From contig NZ_JABEQM010000004.1 in NCBI RefSeq assembly GCF_014174155.1, positions 1 through 64,000 on the forward strand: 64,000 bases of DNA, in the 5' to 3' direction. A model generated the notes under the pieces. The model saw nothing but the letters and a program-made list of their open reading frames with translations, was not told where the DNA came from and did no database searches. The stretch comes from Gluconacetobacter tumulisoli (lineage in GTDB: Bacteria > Pseudomonadota > Alphaproteobacteria > Acetobacterales > Acetobacteraceae). Positions 57,607 to 64,000 of the stretch are shown in pieces. The position numbers were made by a program, and so were the translations under genes. How positions within the stretch are numbered: position 1 is the stretch's first letter; the number at the start of each line of letters is the position of its first letter.

Positions 57607-58388
57607 CCGGATCCCCCCCAGTGGCCACGCCCCCCCCGGATATCCGTCCCCCGGACGACGGAAGGGTCGCGCCGCAGCGTGACGATTTCGCCCGATCGGC
57701 GGCGGACATGGCACGCCAGCGCAGCGCCCTGCATCGGCAGCCGGCCAAGACCCGCCACATCCCCGACCCGACCACCATCGCCCGGCGGCGCAAACTGGTG
57801 CGCTGGGCGAAATGGGCGCTGCCGGCGACCGCGCTGGTGCTGCTGGGATCGATCGCCGCATGGCCCGCCATCGACCGCCTGATGAACGCCCAGCGCAACG
57901 CGCTCCAGGAAATGGAGAGCCTGCATGTCGAAAGCGGGAACATGCTCGGCGCGACCTATCGCGGCCTGGACGATCACGGGCGGCCCTACATGATCACCGC
58001 CGAACAGGCCCAGCAGATCTCTTCCGACCGGATCAACCTGACCGGTCCGACCGCCGACACCCTGATGTCGGCCACCGACTGGGTCATGATCCGGGCGAAT
58101 AATGGCGTGTACATGCAGCACGAACAATTGCTGGACCTGATGCACGACGTGGTGCTCTACCGCGCGGATGGCGTGATCATGAACGGCCCCACCGCCGACA
58201 TGAACCTGAAGCAGGGCATTGTCGCCTCCGACCAATGGGTCCATGCCGAAGGTCCGTTCGGCGTCCTGGACGCCCAGGGCTTCCTGCTGTCCCAGCATGA
58301 AGGGATCGGCCAGTTCCGCGGTCCCGGACGGCTGGTCCTGAATGACGACGCCCACGCCCATCCCCCCACGACGGAGCCCCCCCGATGA
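57603..58388 (+). CDS. lptC: LPS export protein LptC
   Basis: Bitopic inner-membrane component that receives LPS from LptB2FG and passes it to LptA. 261 residues; a long Pro/Arg-rich cytoplasmic N-terminus (about 1-70), one membrane helix (ALPATALVLLGSIAAWPAI), then a periplasmic beta-jellyroll (VESGNMLGATYRGLDDHGRPYMITAEQA, LLDLMHDVVLYRADG). It overlaps both neighbours by ATGA. Confidence 0.88.
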   Translation: MTGSPPVATPPPDIRPPDDGRVAPQRDDFARSAADMARQRSALHRQPAKTRHIPDPTTIARRRKLVRWAKWALPATALVLLGSIAAWPAIDRLMNAQRNALQEMESLHVESGNMLGATYRGLDDHGRPYMITAEQAQQISSDRINLTGPTADTLMSATDWVMIRANNGVYMQHEQLLDLMHDVVLYRADGVIMNGPTADMNLKQGIVASDQWVHAEGPFGVLDAQGFLLSQHEGIGQFRGPGRLVLNDDAHAHPPTTEPPR

Positions 58389-59365
58389 CCGCCCTCCCCA
58401 AGGTCGCCGCCGCGTTCCTGCTCGGCGGCCTCGTGGCCTGCGTCCTGCCGGCCGGTCCGGCGCGGGCCCAGGCGATCGACCTGTCGCATGGCGGGCAGAT
58501 CACGGTGACCGCCGCCGGGGGATTCGATTGGGACCAGAAGGCCCAGACGGTGACCGCCTATGACCGGGCGCAGGCGGTACGTGGCAATGTGACGGTGACG
58601 GGCGACCGGCTGATCGCCTTCTACCGCAAGAAGGCGGCCCCCGCCGGAGGCTCCGCGTCCGACTCGGCGACGCCCCCACCGGCCCCGGGCGCGCAGGGGC
58701 AGGCTGCCCAGGGGCCGGGTGGCGCCGATTCCGGGTCGAACGAAGTCTACCGGCTGATGGCCATGGGCCATGTCCACATCTTCACCGACACCGACCAGGC
58801 CTGGGGCGACAAGGCGATCTACGACATCGACCAGGCGGTCCTTGTCATGACGGGCCATGCCCTGAAACTGGTCACGCCCCAGGACGTGCTGACAGCGCGG
58901 GATTCGATGGAATATTATTCCCAGACCCGCGTCTCGATCGGACGGGGGGATGCGCTGGTCACCACCAATGACGGACGCCAGATCCGGGCCGACGTGCTGG
59001 TGGGATACAGCGCGCCGTCACAGCCGGCGGCAACCCCTGCCCCAGCCCCCACGCCGGCGAAACCCGGATCGGATCCATTGACCAGCTCGGGCAAGCTGGA
59101 AAAAGTAAACGCATTCGGTCACGTCTTCGTCCGCACCCAGACCGAGACGGTGACCGGCGACCGGGGTGTATATGTGCCCGACACCGGGATTGCGCGGATC
59201 GTCGGCAATGTCCACATCACACGGGGCCAGAACCAGATCAACGGAGCCGCCGCAATCGTGAACATGCATACCGGAATCGCCACGATGACCGAACGGCCCG
59301 GCGGGCGTGTCAGCGGGCTGGTCGTTCCCAACGAAGCGGGCAGTACCGGGGGACCGGGCCGATGA
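58385..59365 (+). CDS. lptA: LPS transport periplasmic protein LptA
   Basis: Bridges the periplasm for LPS. 326 residues, longer than E. coli LptA (185) because of an Ala/Pro/Gly-rich insertion near 85-120 and another near 215-235. Signal peptide (VAAAFLLGGLVACVLPAGPARA) then the OstA domain (ITVTAAGGFDWDQKAQTVTAYDRAQA, HIFTDTDQAWGDKAIYDID, MEYYSQTRVSIGRGDALV). The start overlaps the lptC stop and the stop overlaps lptB. Confidence 0.9.
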   Translation: MTALPKVAAAFLLGGLVACVLPAGPARAQAIDLSHGGQITVTAAGGFDWDQKAQTVTAYDRAQAVRGNVTVTGDRLIAFYRKKAAPAGGSASDSATPPPAPGAQGQAAQGPGGADSGSNEVYRLMAMGHVHIFTDTDQAWGDKAIYDIDQAVLVMTGHALKLVTPQDVLTARDSMEYYSQTRVSIGRGDALVTTNDGRQIRADVLVGYSAPSQPAATPAPAPTPAKPGSDPLTSSGKLEKVNAFGHVFVRTQTETVTGDRGVYVPDTGIARIVGNVHITRGQNQINGAAAIVNMHTGIATMTERPGGRVSGLVVPNEAGSTGGPGR

Positions 59366-60159
59366 ACGACATTCCGTATGACCTGGCCGGCGACGCGCAT
59401 GCGCTGCCCGCCCAGGCCGACGATGCGGCAGCCGCCTCGCCTGGCCTGATCGCCAGTGGAATCGGCAAGACGTACAAGAAGCGCCCGGTGGTCCGGAACG
59501 TGTCGATCCAGGTCCATCGGGGCGAGGCCGTCGGCCTGCTGGGCCCCAACGGCGCAGGCAAGACCACCAGCTTCTACATGATCGTCGGACTGGTGCAGCC
59601 GGATACCGGCACCATTACGCTGGACGGCACCAACATCACGCAACTGCCGATGTATCGCCGGGCCCGGCTGGGCATCGGCTACCTGCCGCAGGAAGCCAGC
59701 ATCTTTCGCGGCCTGAATGTCGAGCAGAACATCATGGCGGCGCTGGAGGTCGTGGAAGCCGATCCCGACCGGCGCGAGGCGCTGCTGGACGGGCTGCTGG
59801 GGGAATTCGGCATCTCTCACCTGCGGCGGGCCCCATCGCTGGCCCTCTCGGGGGGTGAGCGGCGACGCCTGGAAATCGCCCGGGCCCTGGCCAGCCAGCC
59901 GCACTATATCCTGCTGGATGAGCCGCTGGCCGGCATCGACCCGATCGCCGTGGGCGAAATCCGTGACCTGGTATCGCACCTCAAGGACCGTGGAATCGGC
60001 GTTCTGATCACCGACCACAACGTGCGCGAGACGCTGGAAGTCATCGACCGAGCATATATCATGCATAGCGGCCAGGTCCTGATGGAAGGCCGCCCGGAAG
60101 AAATCGTCGCCAACGAAGATGTTCGCCGGGTCTATCTCGGGGAAAACTTCTCTCTCTGA
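59362..60159 (+). CDS. lptB: LPS export ABC ATPase LptB
   Basis: Cytoplasmic ATPase that powers LPS extraction with LptF/LptG. 265 residues: Walker A GPNGAGKTT at 61-69, YLPQEASIFRGLNVEQNIMA, signature LALSGGERRRLEIARAL, Walker B ILLDEPLAGIDP, H-loop ITDHNVRET. An extra N-terminus of about 28 residues is unusual but includes no alternative ATG. Upstream of rpoN as in most alphaproteobacteria. Confidence 0.96.
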   Translation: MNDIPYDLAGDAHALPAQADDAAAASPGLIASGIGKTYKKRPVVRNVSIQVHRGEAVGLLGPNGAGKTTSFYMIVGLVQPDTGTITLDGTNITQLPMYRRARLGIGYLPQEASIFRGLNVEQNIMAALEVVEADPDRREALLDGLLGEFGISHLRRAPSLALSGGERRRLEIARALASQPHYILLDEPLAGIDPIAVGEIRDLVSHLKDRGIGVLITDHNVRETLEVIDRAYIMHSGQVLMEGRPEEIVANEDVRRVYLGENFSL

Positions 60160-60170
60160 TCCCCGGTATC

Positions 60171-61622
60171 ATGGCGATCGGCCCCAAGCTGGCGCTGCGG
60201 CAGGCCCAGTCTCTGGTCATGACGCCGCAATTGCGGCAGGCCATCCTGCTTCTGCAATTGTCCAACCTGGATGCGTGCTCCTTCATCGAGACTGAGCTGG
60301 AGCGCAATCCGCTGCTGGAAGTCGGCGATCGTCCGGACGATCCGTCGGGGCCTGACGATATTATCCAGGCGACCGGCTCCCATCCCGGCATCCGATCCGC
60401 CCCGTTCGCGTCCGGCGCGATCGACGAAGGCGCCGCCTTTTCCGCCTCCTGGCGGATGCAAGGTCGCCGAACGTACGATGTTCGTCCCGCGCATGATGAC
60501 GGTCCCCAATCCGGCCGTGATCCGAACATGCTGGCCTGCCCACCCCCGTCGCTGGCCGACCGGCTGGCCGAACAGCTGCGCCTGTCCCCATTCGATGCGG
60601 GGGACCGGCTGATTGGTGCCCATCTCATCACGTTGCTGGACGAGGCGGGGCGCCTGCCTGTCACGAACGCAGCGACGGCCCTGTCGCTTGGAACCACCTC
60701 CGAACGGGTGGAGCGCGTTCGCCAGGCGATGATGCGCTTCGAGCCGACGGGTCTGTTCGCGCACGATGTGGGCGAGTGTTTCGCCGCGCAATTGCGCGAA
60801 CGCGGTCGCCTCGATCCCGCCATGGCCGCGCTGCTGCGGCATCTGGATCTGGTGGCACGCCGCGACATGCGCCGGTTGCAGGCGATCTGCGGTGTCGATG
60901 CCGACGACCTGGCCGACATGATCGCAGAATTGCGGACGCTGTCCCCCTATCCGGGACGCGATACCGATCATCCCCCTGCGGCGGCGATCGTCCCCGACGT
61001 GCTGATGTCTCCCGCACCGGACGGGGACTGGTTCCTGGAACTCAACCCCGAAACGACGCCGCGCGTGGTGGTCAATTCGGCGCTGGGCACCAGGATCACG
61101 CTACGGGCGGGACGCGAGGAGCGCAGGTTCCTGAACGAACGGCTGGCCAGCGCCAACTGGCTGGTGCGCGCGCTGCAGCAGCGGGCGGACACGATCATCC
61201 GGGTGGCGACGGCGATCATGCGGCGGCAGGACGCGTTCCTGGAACATGGCGTCGGCCATCTGCGCCCGCTGGGCCTGCGTAACATCGCGGATGCCGTCGC
61301 CCTGCACGAAAGCACCGTCAGCCGGGTGACCGCCCATAAGTACATCGCCACGCCGCGTGGGATCTTCGAGCTGAAATATTTCTTCAGCACCGCCATACCA
61401 GGCCTGTCCGGCGACAGCCACAGCGCCGAGGCCATCCGTCATCGCATCCGCGCACTGGTCGCCGCCGAGATGGGGGACGCCGTCCTGTCCGACGATGCAA
61501 TCGTGAACCTGCTGCGTGACGAAGGAATAGACATCGCCCGCCGAACCGTGGCCAAATACCGGGATGCGCTGAAGATACCGAGCTCAGTGCAGAGAAAACG
61601 GGAAAAGGCTTTCAGGGCCTGA
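60171..61622 (+). CDS. rpoN: RNA polymerase sigma-54 factor
   Basis: Directs polymerase to -24/-12 promoters with enhancer-binding activators; controls nitrogen and other genes. 483 residues. Region I is Gln/Leu-rich (MAIGPKLALRQAQSLVMTPQ, LRQAILLLQLSN). The core-binding region carries ERNPLLEVGD and ALRQ-type helices; the C-terminal RpoN box ARRTVAKYR is at about 456-464. Starts 11 bp after lptB and is followed by hpf. Complete. Confidence 0.96.
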   Translation: MAIGPKLALRQAQSLVMTPQLRQAILLLQLSNLDACSFIETELERNPLLEVGDRPDDPSGPDDIIQATGSHPGIRSAPFASGAIDEGAAFSASWRMQGRRTYDVRPAHDDGPQSGRDPNMLACPPPSLADRLAEQLRLSPFDAGDRLIGAHLITLLDEAGRLPVTNAATALSLGTTSERVERVRQAMMRFEPTGLFAHDVGECFAAQLRERGRLDPAMAALLRHLDLVARRDMRRLQAICGVDADDLADMIAELRTLSPYPGRDTDHPPAAAIVPDVLMSPAPDGDWFLELNPETTPRVVVNSALGTRITLRAGREERRFLNERLASANWLVRALQQRADTIIRVATAIMRRQDAFLEHGVGHLRPLGLRNIADAVALHESTVSRVTAHKYIATPRGIFELKYFFSTAIPGLSGDSHSAEAIRHRIRALVAAEMGDAVLSDDAIVNLLRDEGIDIARRTVAKYRDALKIPSSVQRKREKAFRA

Positions 61623-61706
61623 CGCCCGACGGACGGCCTCGGCAGAATGGCCGCCGGCGTGGTCCCCCGGCTCTGGACGCTTCCTCCATGCAAGGAGTGA
61701 TGTCAC

Positions 61707-62294
61707 ATGCAGATCAGTGTCGCTGGAAAGCAGATCGATCTCTCCGACGCCCTGAAACACAGGGTCACTGCCCATCTCGACCATCTTGCCGACAAATATT
61801 TCGGCCGGGCACTGGATGCCCAGGTCACGTTCAGTCGCGCCCGATCTTTTTTCACCTGCGATATCAATCTTCATGCCGCCCCGGGGCTGACCCTGCGCGG
61901 GGAAGGCGAGGCCGGCGACGCCCATGGCGCGTTCGATGACGCGGCCGAGCATATGGCACGCCGGCTACGGCGCTATCGTGGCCGGGTGAACGACCATCTG
62001 CGCGCCCTGCCCCGCCGGAAATCGCCCGAGGTCGGGCGCAGCTATATCCTGCGCCCCGCCGATACCGGCCGGATGCAGGACGACACGACTGCCGAAGAAA
62101 CCGGCCCCCATGCCACGATCGTCGCGGAACGTGTCGCCGAAATCGCGACATTGAGCGTCAGCGAGGCGGTCATGCGCCTGGACCTGGCCGCCTGCACGCT
62201 GTTGATGTTCCGCAACAGCACCAGCGACCAGATCAACGTCATCTACCGCCGCGAAGACGGTAATATCGGATGGCTGGACCCCAGCCCCGCCTGA
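61707..62294 (+). CDS. hpf: Ribosome hibernation promoting factor, long form
   Basis: Induces 100S ribosome dimers in stationary phase. 195 residues: N-terminal S30AE domain (MQISVAGKQIDLSDALKHRV to about 100) and C-terminal dimerisation domain (AEIATLSVSEAVMRLDLAAC, LLMFRNSTSDQINVIYRRED). A GGAG-like AAGGAG motif precedes the ATG at 61707. In many proteobacteria ptsN follows hpf; here the next gene is on the other strand and ptsN is absent. Confidence 0.95.
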   Translation: MQISVAGKQIDLSDALKHRVTAHLDHLADKYFGRALDAQVTFSRARSFFTCDINLHAAPGLTLRGEGEAGDAHGAFDDAAEHMARRLRRYRGRVNDHLRALPRRKSPEVGRSYILRPADTGRMQDDTTAEETGPHATIVAERVAEIATLSVSEAVMRLDLAACTLLMFRNSTSDQINVIYRREDGNIGWLDPSPA

Positions 62295-62340
62295 TTACGG
62301 CGGAACCCGCCATGTCGACGCGGAGAAATCCGCGCCGGCG

Positions 62341-62363
62341 CCCCGGGGAGATCTCCCCCGGGG
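62341..62363. terminator. Palindrome between hpf and DUF1150 gene
   Basis: CCCCGGGGAGA/TCTCCCCCGGGG, a near-perfect GC-rich palindrome in the 96-bp gap between convergent genes, 47 bp after the hpf stop. It has no T-tract; it would serve both strands. Confidence 0.5.
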
Positions 62364-62390
62364 GTACCAGGCCGCTCAGTGCATGAACCG

Positions 62391-62654
62391 TTAGTGTACC
62401 AGCGCGGGCACCATTTCATGCTGCAGGATTGCTTCGATCGCCGTATCCTGGTCGTCGGTCAGGGCCATCGGCGTGCCGTCGGCGGCGTGGATGGCGAAGA
62501 CATCCTGCCCCTCGATCACGACAGCCTTGATATACGCCACCCGCGATACGCCAAGCGACAGAAGCTGGGTGTCCGTCAGGTGACGGACGTCGCCGGGAAG
62601 CTGCGCCTGATCCGGTTGCAGTACCACCCGGCCGTTCTGGGTCGTAATTCTCAT
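62391..62654 (-). CDS. DUF1150-family protein
   Basis: 87 residues, cytoplasmic, unknown function. DVRHLTDTQLLSLGVSRVAYIKAV and the C-terminal FAIHAADGTPMALTDDQDTA are typical of the family, which in alphaproteobacteria lies beside a small heat-shock gene, as here. ATG 62654 has GGAGG ten bases upstream. 98 bp downstream of hsp20 on the same strand, so probably co-regulated with it. Confidence 0.85.
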   Translation of the reverse strand: MRITTQNGRVVLQPDQAQLPGDVRHLTDTQLLSLGVSRVAYIKAVVIEGQDVFAIHAADGTPMALTDDQDTAIEAILQHEMVPALVH

Positions 62655-62752
62655 GATTTAGGAACCTCCGGACCGGACCATCCCGCCATGTGGCGATGTC
62701 CCCGTCCCGTTATGGCCGCGACCCCGCGCGACCGGTCGGTCACTCTGCTCGG

Positions 62753-63241
62753 TCATTCTTCCTCGATCACGCGCACCACACGCGGGGCGCGCTGCTTGGG
62801 CACGCCGATCTCGCTGACGCCCAGGCCGCCGCGCCCCTGGGTGATCTCGATCCGCCGGACCCTGACCTCGGGCTCCGGACGGAGAAGGTCGATATGCAGC
62901 AGCCCGTTATCAAGCCAGGCGCTGCCGACCTCGATCCCCTCGGCCAGCACGAAGGCCTTCTGGAACTGGCGGGCGGCGATACCGCGATGCAGGAAGATCC
63001 GTCCTTGGGAATCGTCGGTTTGCCGGCCCCGGATCACCAACTGGTTGTCTTCCTGCGTGATCTGCAGATCATCCATCACGAAGCCTGCGACCGCCAGCGT
63101 GATCCGCAGCGCCGTCGGGCTGATCTGTTCGATGTTATAGGGCGGATAGCCGTCCGAAGTTCCCTTGGACGCGCGTTCCAGCATTTGTTCCAGATGGTCG
63201 AAACCAAGAAACATGGGGGATGCGAAAAGTCTTCCCGACAC
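62753..63241 (-). CDS. Hsp20/alpha-crystallin-type small heat-shock protein
   Basis: ATP-independent holdase, IbpA-like. 162 residues from GTG 63241, preceded by AGGAGG at a 5-base gap; the ATG at 63268 lies upstream of that Shine-Dalgarno and is unlikely. FASPMFLGFDHLEQML at the N-terminus, alpha-crystallin domain from YPPYNIEQ to LLRPEPEVRVRRIEI with the GIAARQFQKAFVLAEGIEV strand, and a C-terminal VVRVIEEE. A sigma-32-like promoter lies about 64 bp upstream. Confidence 0.93.
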   Translation of the reverse strand: MSGRLFASPMFLGFDHLEQMLERASKGTSDGYPPYNIEQISPTALRITLAVAGFVMDDLQITQEDNQLVIRGRQTDDSQGRIFLHRGIAARQFQKAFVLAEGIEVGSAWLDNGLLHIDLLRPEPEVRVRRIEITQGRGGLGVSEIGVPKQRAPRVVRVIEEE

Positions 63242-63304
63242 GCAGGCCTCCTCAACCGAGCGAGACAATCATACGGGCCCATCATGGCACCCGCATGCAC
63301 GATG

Positions 63305-63332
63305 ATATGGGACACCATGTCGTTTTCGCAAG
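63305..63332 (-). promoter_or_regulatory. Putative RpoH (sigma-32) promoter of hsp20
   Basis: On the minus strand CTTG (63332-63329), a 17-bp spacer and CCCATAT (63311-63305), close to the alphaproteobacterial heat-shock consensus. It lies 64 bp upstream of the GTG start, leaving a leader that could fold over the AGGAGG. Confidence 0.6.
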
Positions 63333-63426
63333 GGAGCGGTCGTTTTCGCCCGGGATGACGCTCACCGCGCCATTTTCCCGCATGTGCGGACTGGCGCAGG
63401 CGCCATGCTCTCGCTACATCGCCTGC

Positions 63427-63966
63427 ATGATTGACCGTGATGCCATCGCCGCCGCCATTCCGATGCCCATCCTCGTCGCGCCCCAGGCGATCCTGCGCCA
63501 GAAGACGCGTCTGGTCCGGCCCGAGGACACAGCCACCCTGCGCGAAATCCTGCCGCGCATGTTTTCCGCCATGTACCAGGCGCCGGGCATTGGCCTGGCC
63601 GCGCCGCAGGTCGGCATGGGCCTGCGCTTCGCCATCGTCGACTTGGGCGAGGAGGAGCAGCGCGACCCGATGGTGCTGATCAACCCCGAGATCGTGGCGG
63701 AGTCCGAAACTCTCGCCTCGCGCGAGGAAGGGTGCCTGTCGTTGCCGAACCAGTATGCGGACGTCATCAGGCCGGAAAAAGTCCGCGTCCGCTTTCGCAC
63801 GCCCGATGGCGCGGAGCGGGAAATCGAGGCGGACGGATTGCTGGCCACCTGTATCCAGCATGAGATCGACCATCTGGACGGGATCCTCTTCGTCGATCAC
63901 CTTTCCACCCTCAAGCGCAACATGATCATGCGACGCCTGGCCAAGGAACAGCGGCAGAAGCGCTGA
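63427..63966 (+). CDS. def: Peptide deformylase
   Basis: Removes the formyl group from nascent proteins. 179 residues: motif 1 GIGLAAPQVG, motif 2 EEGCLSLP (metal Cys), motif 3 QHEIDHLDG (two metal His and catalytic Glu). ATG 63427 gives the family N-terminus; the frame runs further upstream without homology. Followed 16 bp later by the start of fmt, the usual partner. Confidence 0.97.
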   Translation: MIDRDAIAAAIPMPILVAPQAILRQKTRLVRPEDTATLREILPRMFSAMYQAPGIGLAAPQVGMGLRFAIVDLGEEEQRDPMVLINPEIVAESETLASREEGCLSLPNQYADVIRPEKVRVRFRTPDGAEREIEADGLLATCIQHEIDHLDGILFVDHLSTLKRNMIMRRLAKEQRQKR

Positions 63967-63982
63967 AGCAGGAGGGGTGCGC

Positions 63983-64000
63983 ATGCGTCTGGCTTTCATG
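63983..64000 (+). CDS. fmt: Methionyl-tRNA formyltransferase, first codons only
   Basis: ATG at 63983 with GGAGG at 63971-63975; the six visible residues MRLAFM match the usual Fmt start, and def-fmt is a common operon. The rest lies outside the window. Confidence 0.6.

Overview
The window is 64 kb of GC-rich, tightly packed bacterial chromosome. Gene content and order point to an alphaproteobacterium of the acetic acid bacteria (Acetobacteraceae; a Gluconacetobacter- or Komagataeibacter-like genus is my best guess). The grounds are high GC, the alphaproteobacterial blocks secB / Tim44-domain gene / mltA and kdsD-lptC-lptA-lptB-rpoN-hpf, a DUF1150 gene beside an Hsp20 gene, a PmtA-type phospholipid methyltransferase, and a decayed cytochrome c oxidase locus. 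I see no prophage, insertion sequence, CRISPR array or rRNA. Almost everything is core chromosome, so most of the interest lies in a few odd genes and in the spaces between genes.

Layout. 1-3.6 kb: 5' part of purU, then a siderophore-type ABC importer (binding protein, permease, ATPase). 3.8-9.6 kb: Smr protein, triheme cytochrome c peroxidase, orphan DNA methyltransferase, mltA, Tim44-domain protein, and secB divergent. 9.7-16.4 kb: hemD-hemC, tsaD, rlmJ, gpsA, a nucleoside transporter and a glutathione peroxidase. 16.5-26.7 kb: murJ (TTG start, foldable leader), an exported methyltransferase, mutS, glnD and a TPR/glycosyltransferase-like protein. 26.7-34.7 kb: M32 carboxypeptidase, a Yellow/royal-jelly-type propeller, thrC, an M16 peptidase overlapping pmbA, and a secreted Tim44-domain protein. 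34.7-37.3 kb: remnant cox locus with a subunit I homologue lacking its oxygen-reduction site, ctaB and a 47-residue membrane protein. 37.4-47.7 kb: pmtA, gshB, greB, aldose epimerase, uvrB, a DEDD exonuclease, an ABC1/UbiB kinase-like protein and an oligoendopeptidase. 47.8-54.9 kb: gltD-gltB and an NDUFA9-like protein. 55.1-55.6 kb: two tandem tRNA-Leu(CAG) genes, each with its own promoter. 55.8-64 kb: an RNase D-like gene, kdsD-lptCAB-rpoN-hpf, DUF1150 and hsp20 (with a heat-shock promoter candidate), def, and the first codons of fmt.

How the genes fit together. Nitrogen assimilation is prominent: GlnD senses glutamine, GltBD makes glutamate, and RpoN is the sigma factor usually tied to nitrogen control. 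LPS and envelope functions cluster around kdsD/lptCAB, murJ, mltA and secB. Haem supply (hemC, hemD, ctaB) sits in the same window as a haem peroxidase and an oxidase-like protein that appears able to hold only the low-spin haem.

The most unusual item is the COX1 homologue at 35889-37274. It keeps both predicted axial ligands of haem a but has lost the high-spin haem ligand, two of three CuB histidines and the cross-linking tyrosine. Also worth a second look are a composite palindromic intergenic repeat present twice, mutually exclusive stems over the murJ ribosome-binding site, the tRNA-Leu tandem duplication, and a palindrome that carries two convergent stop codons.
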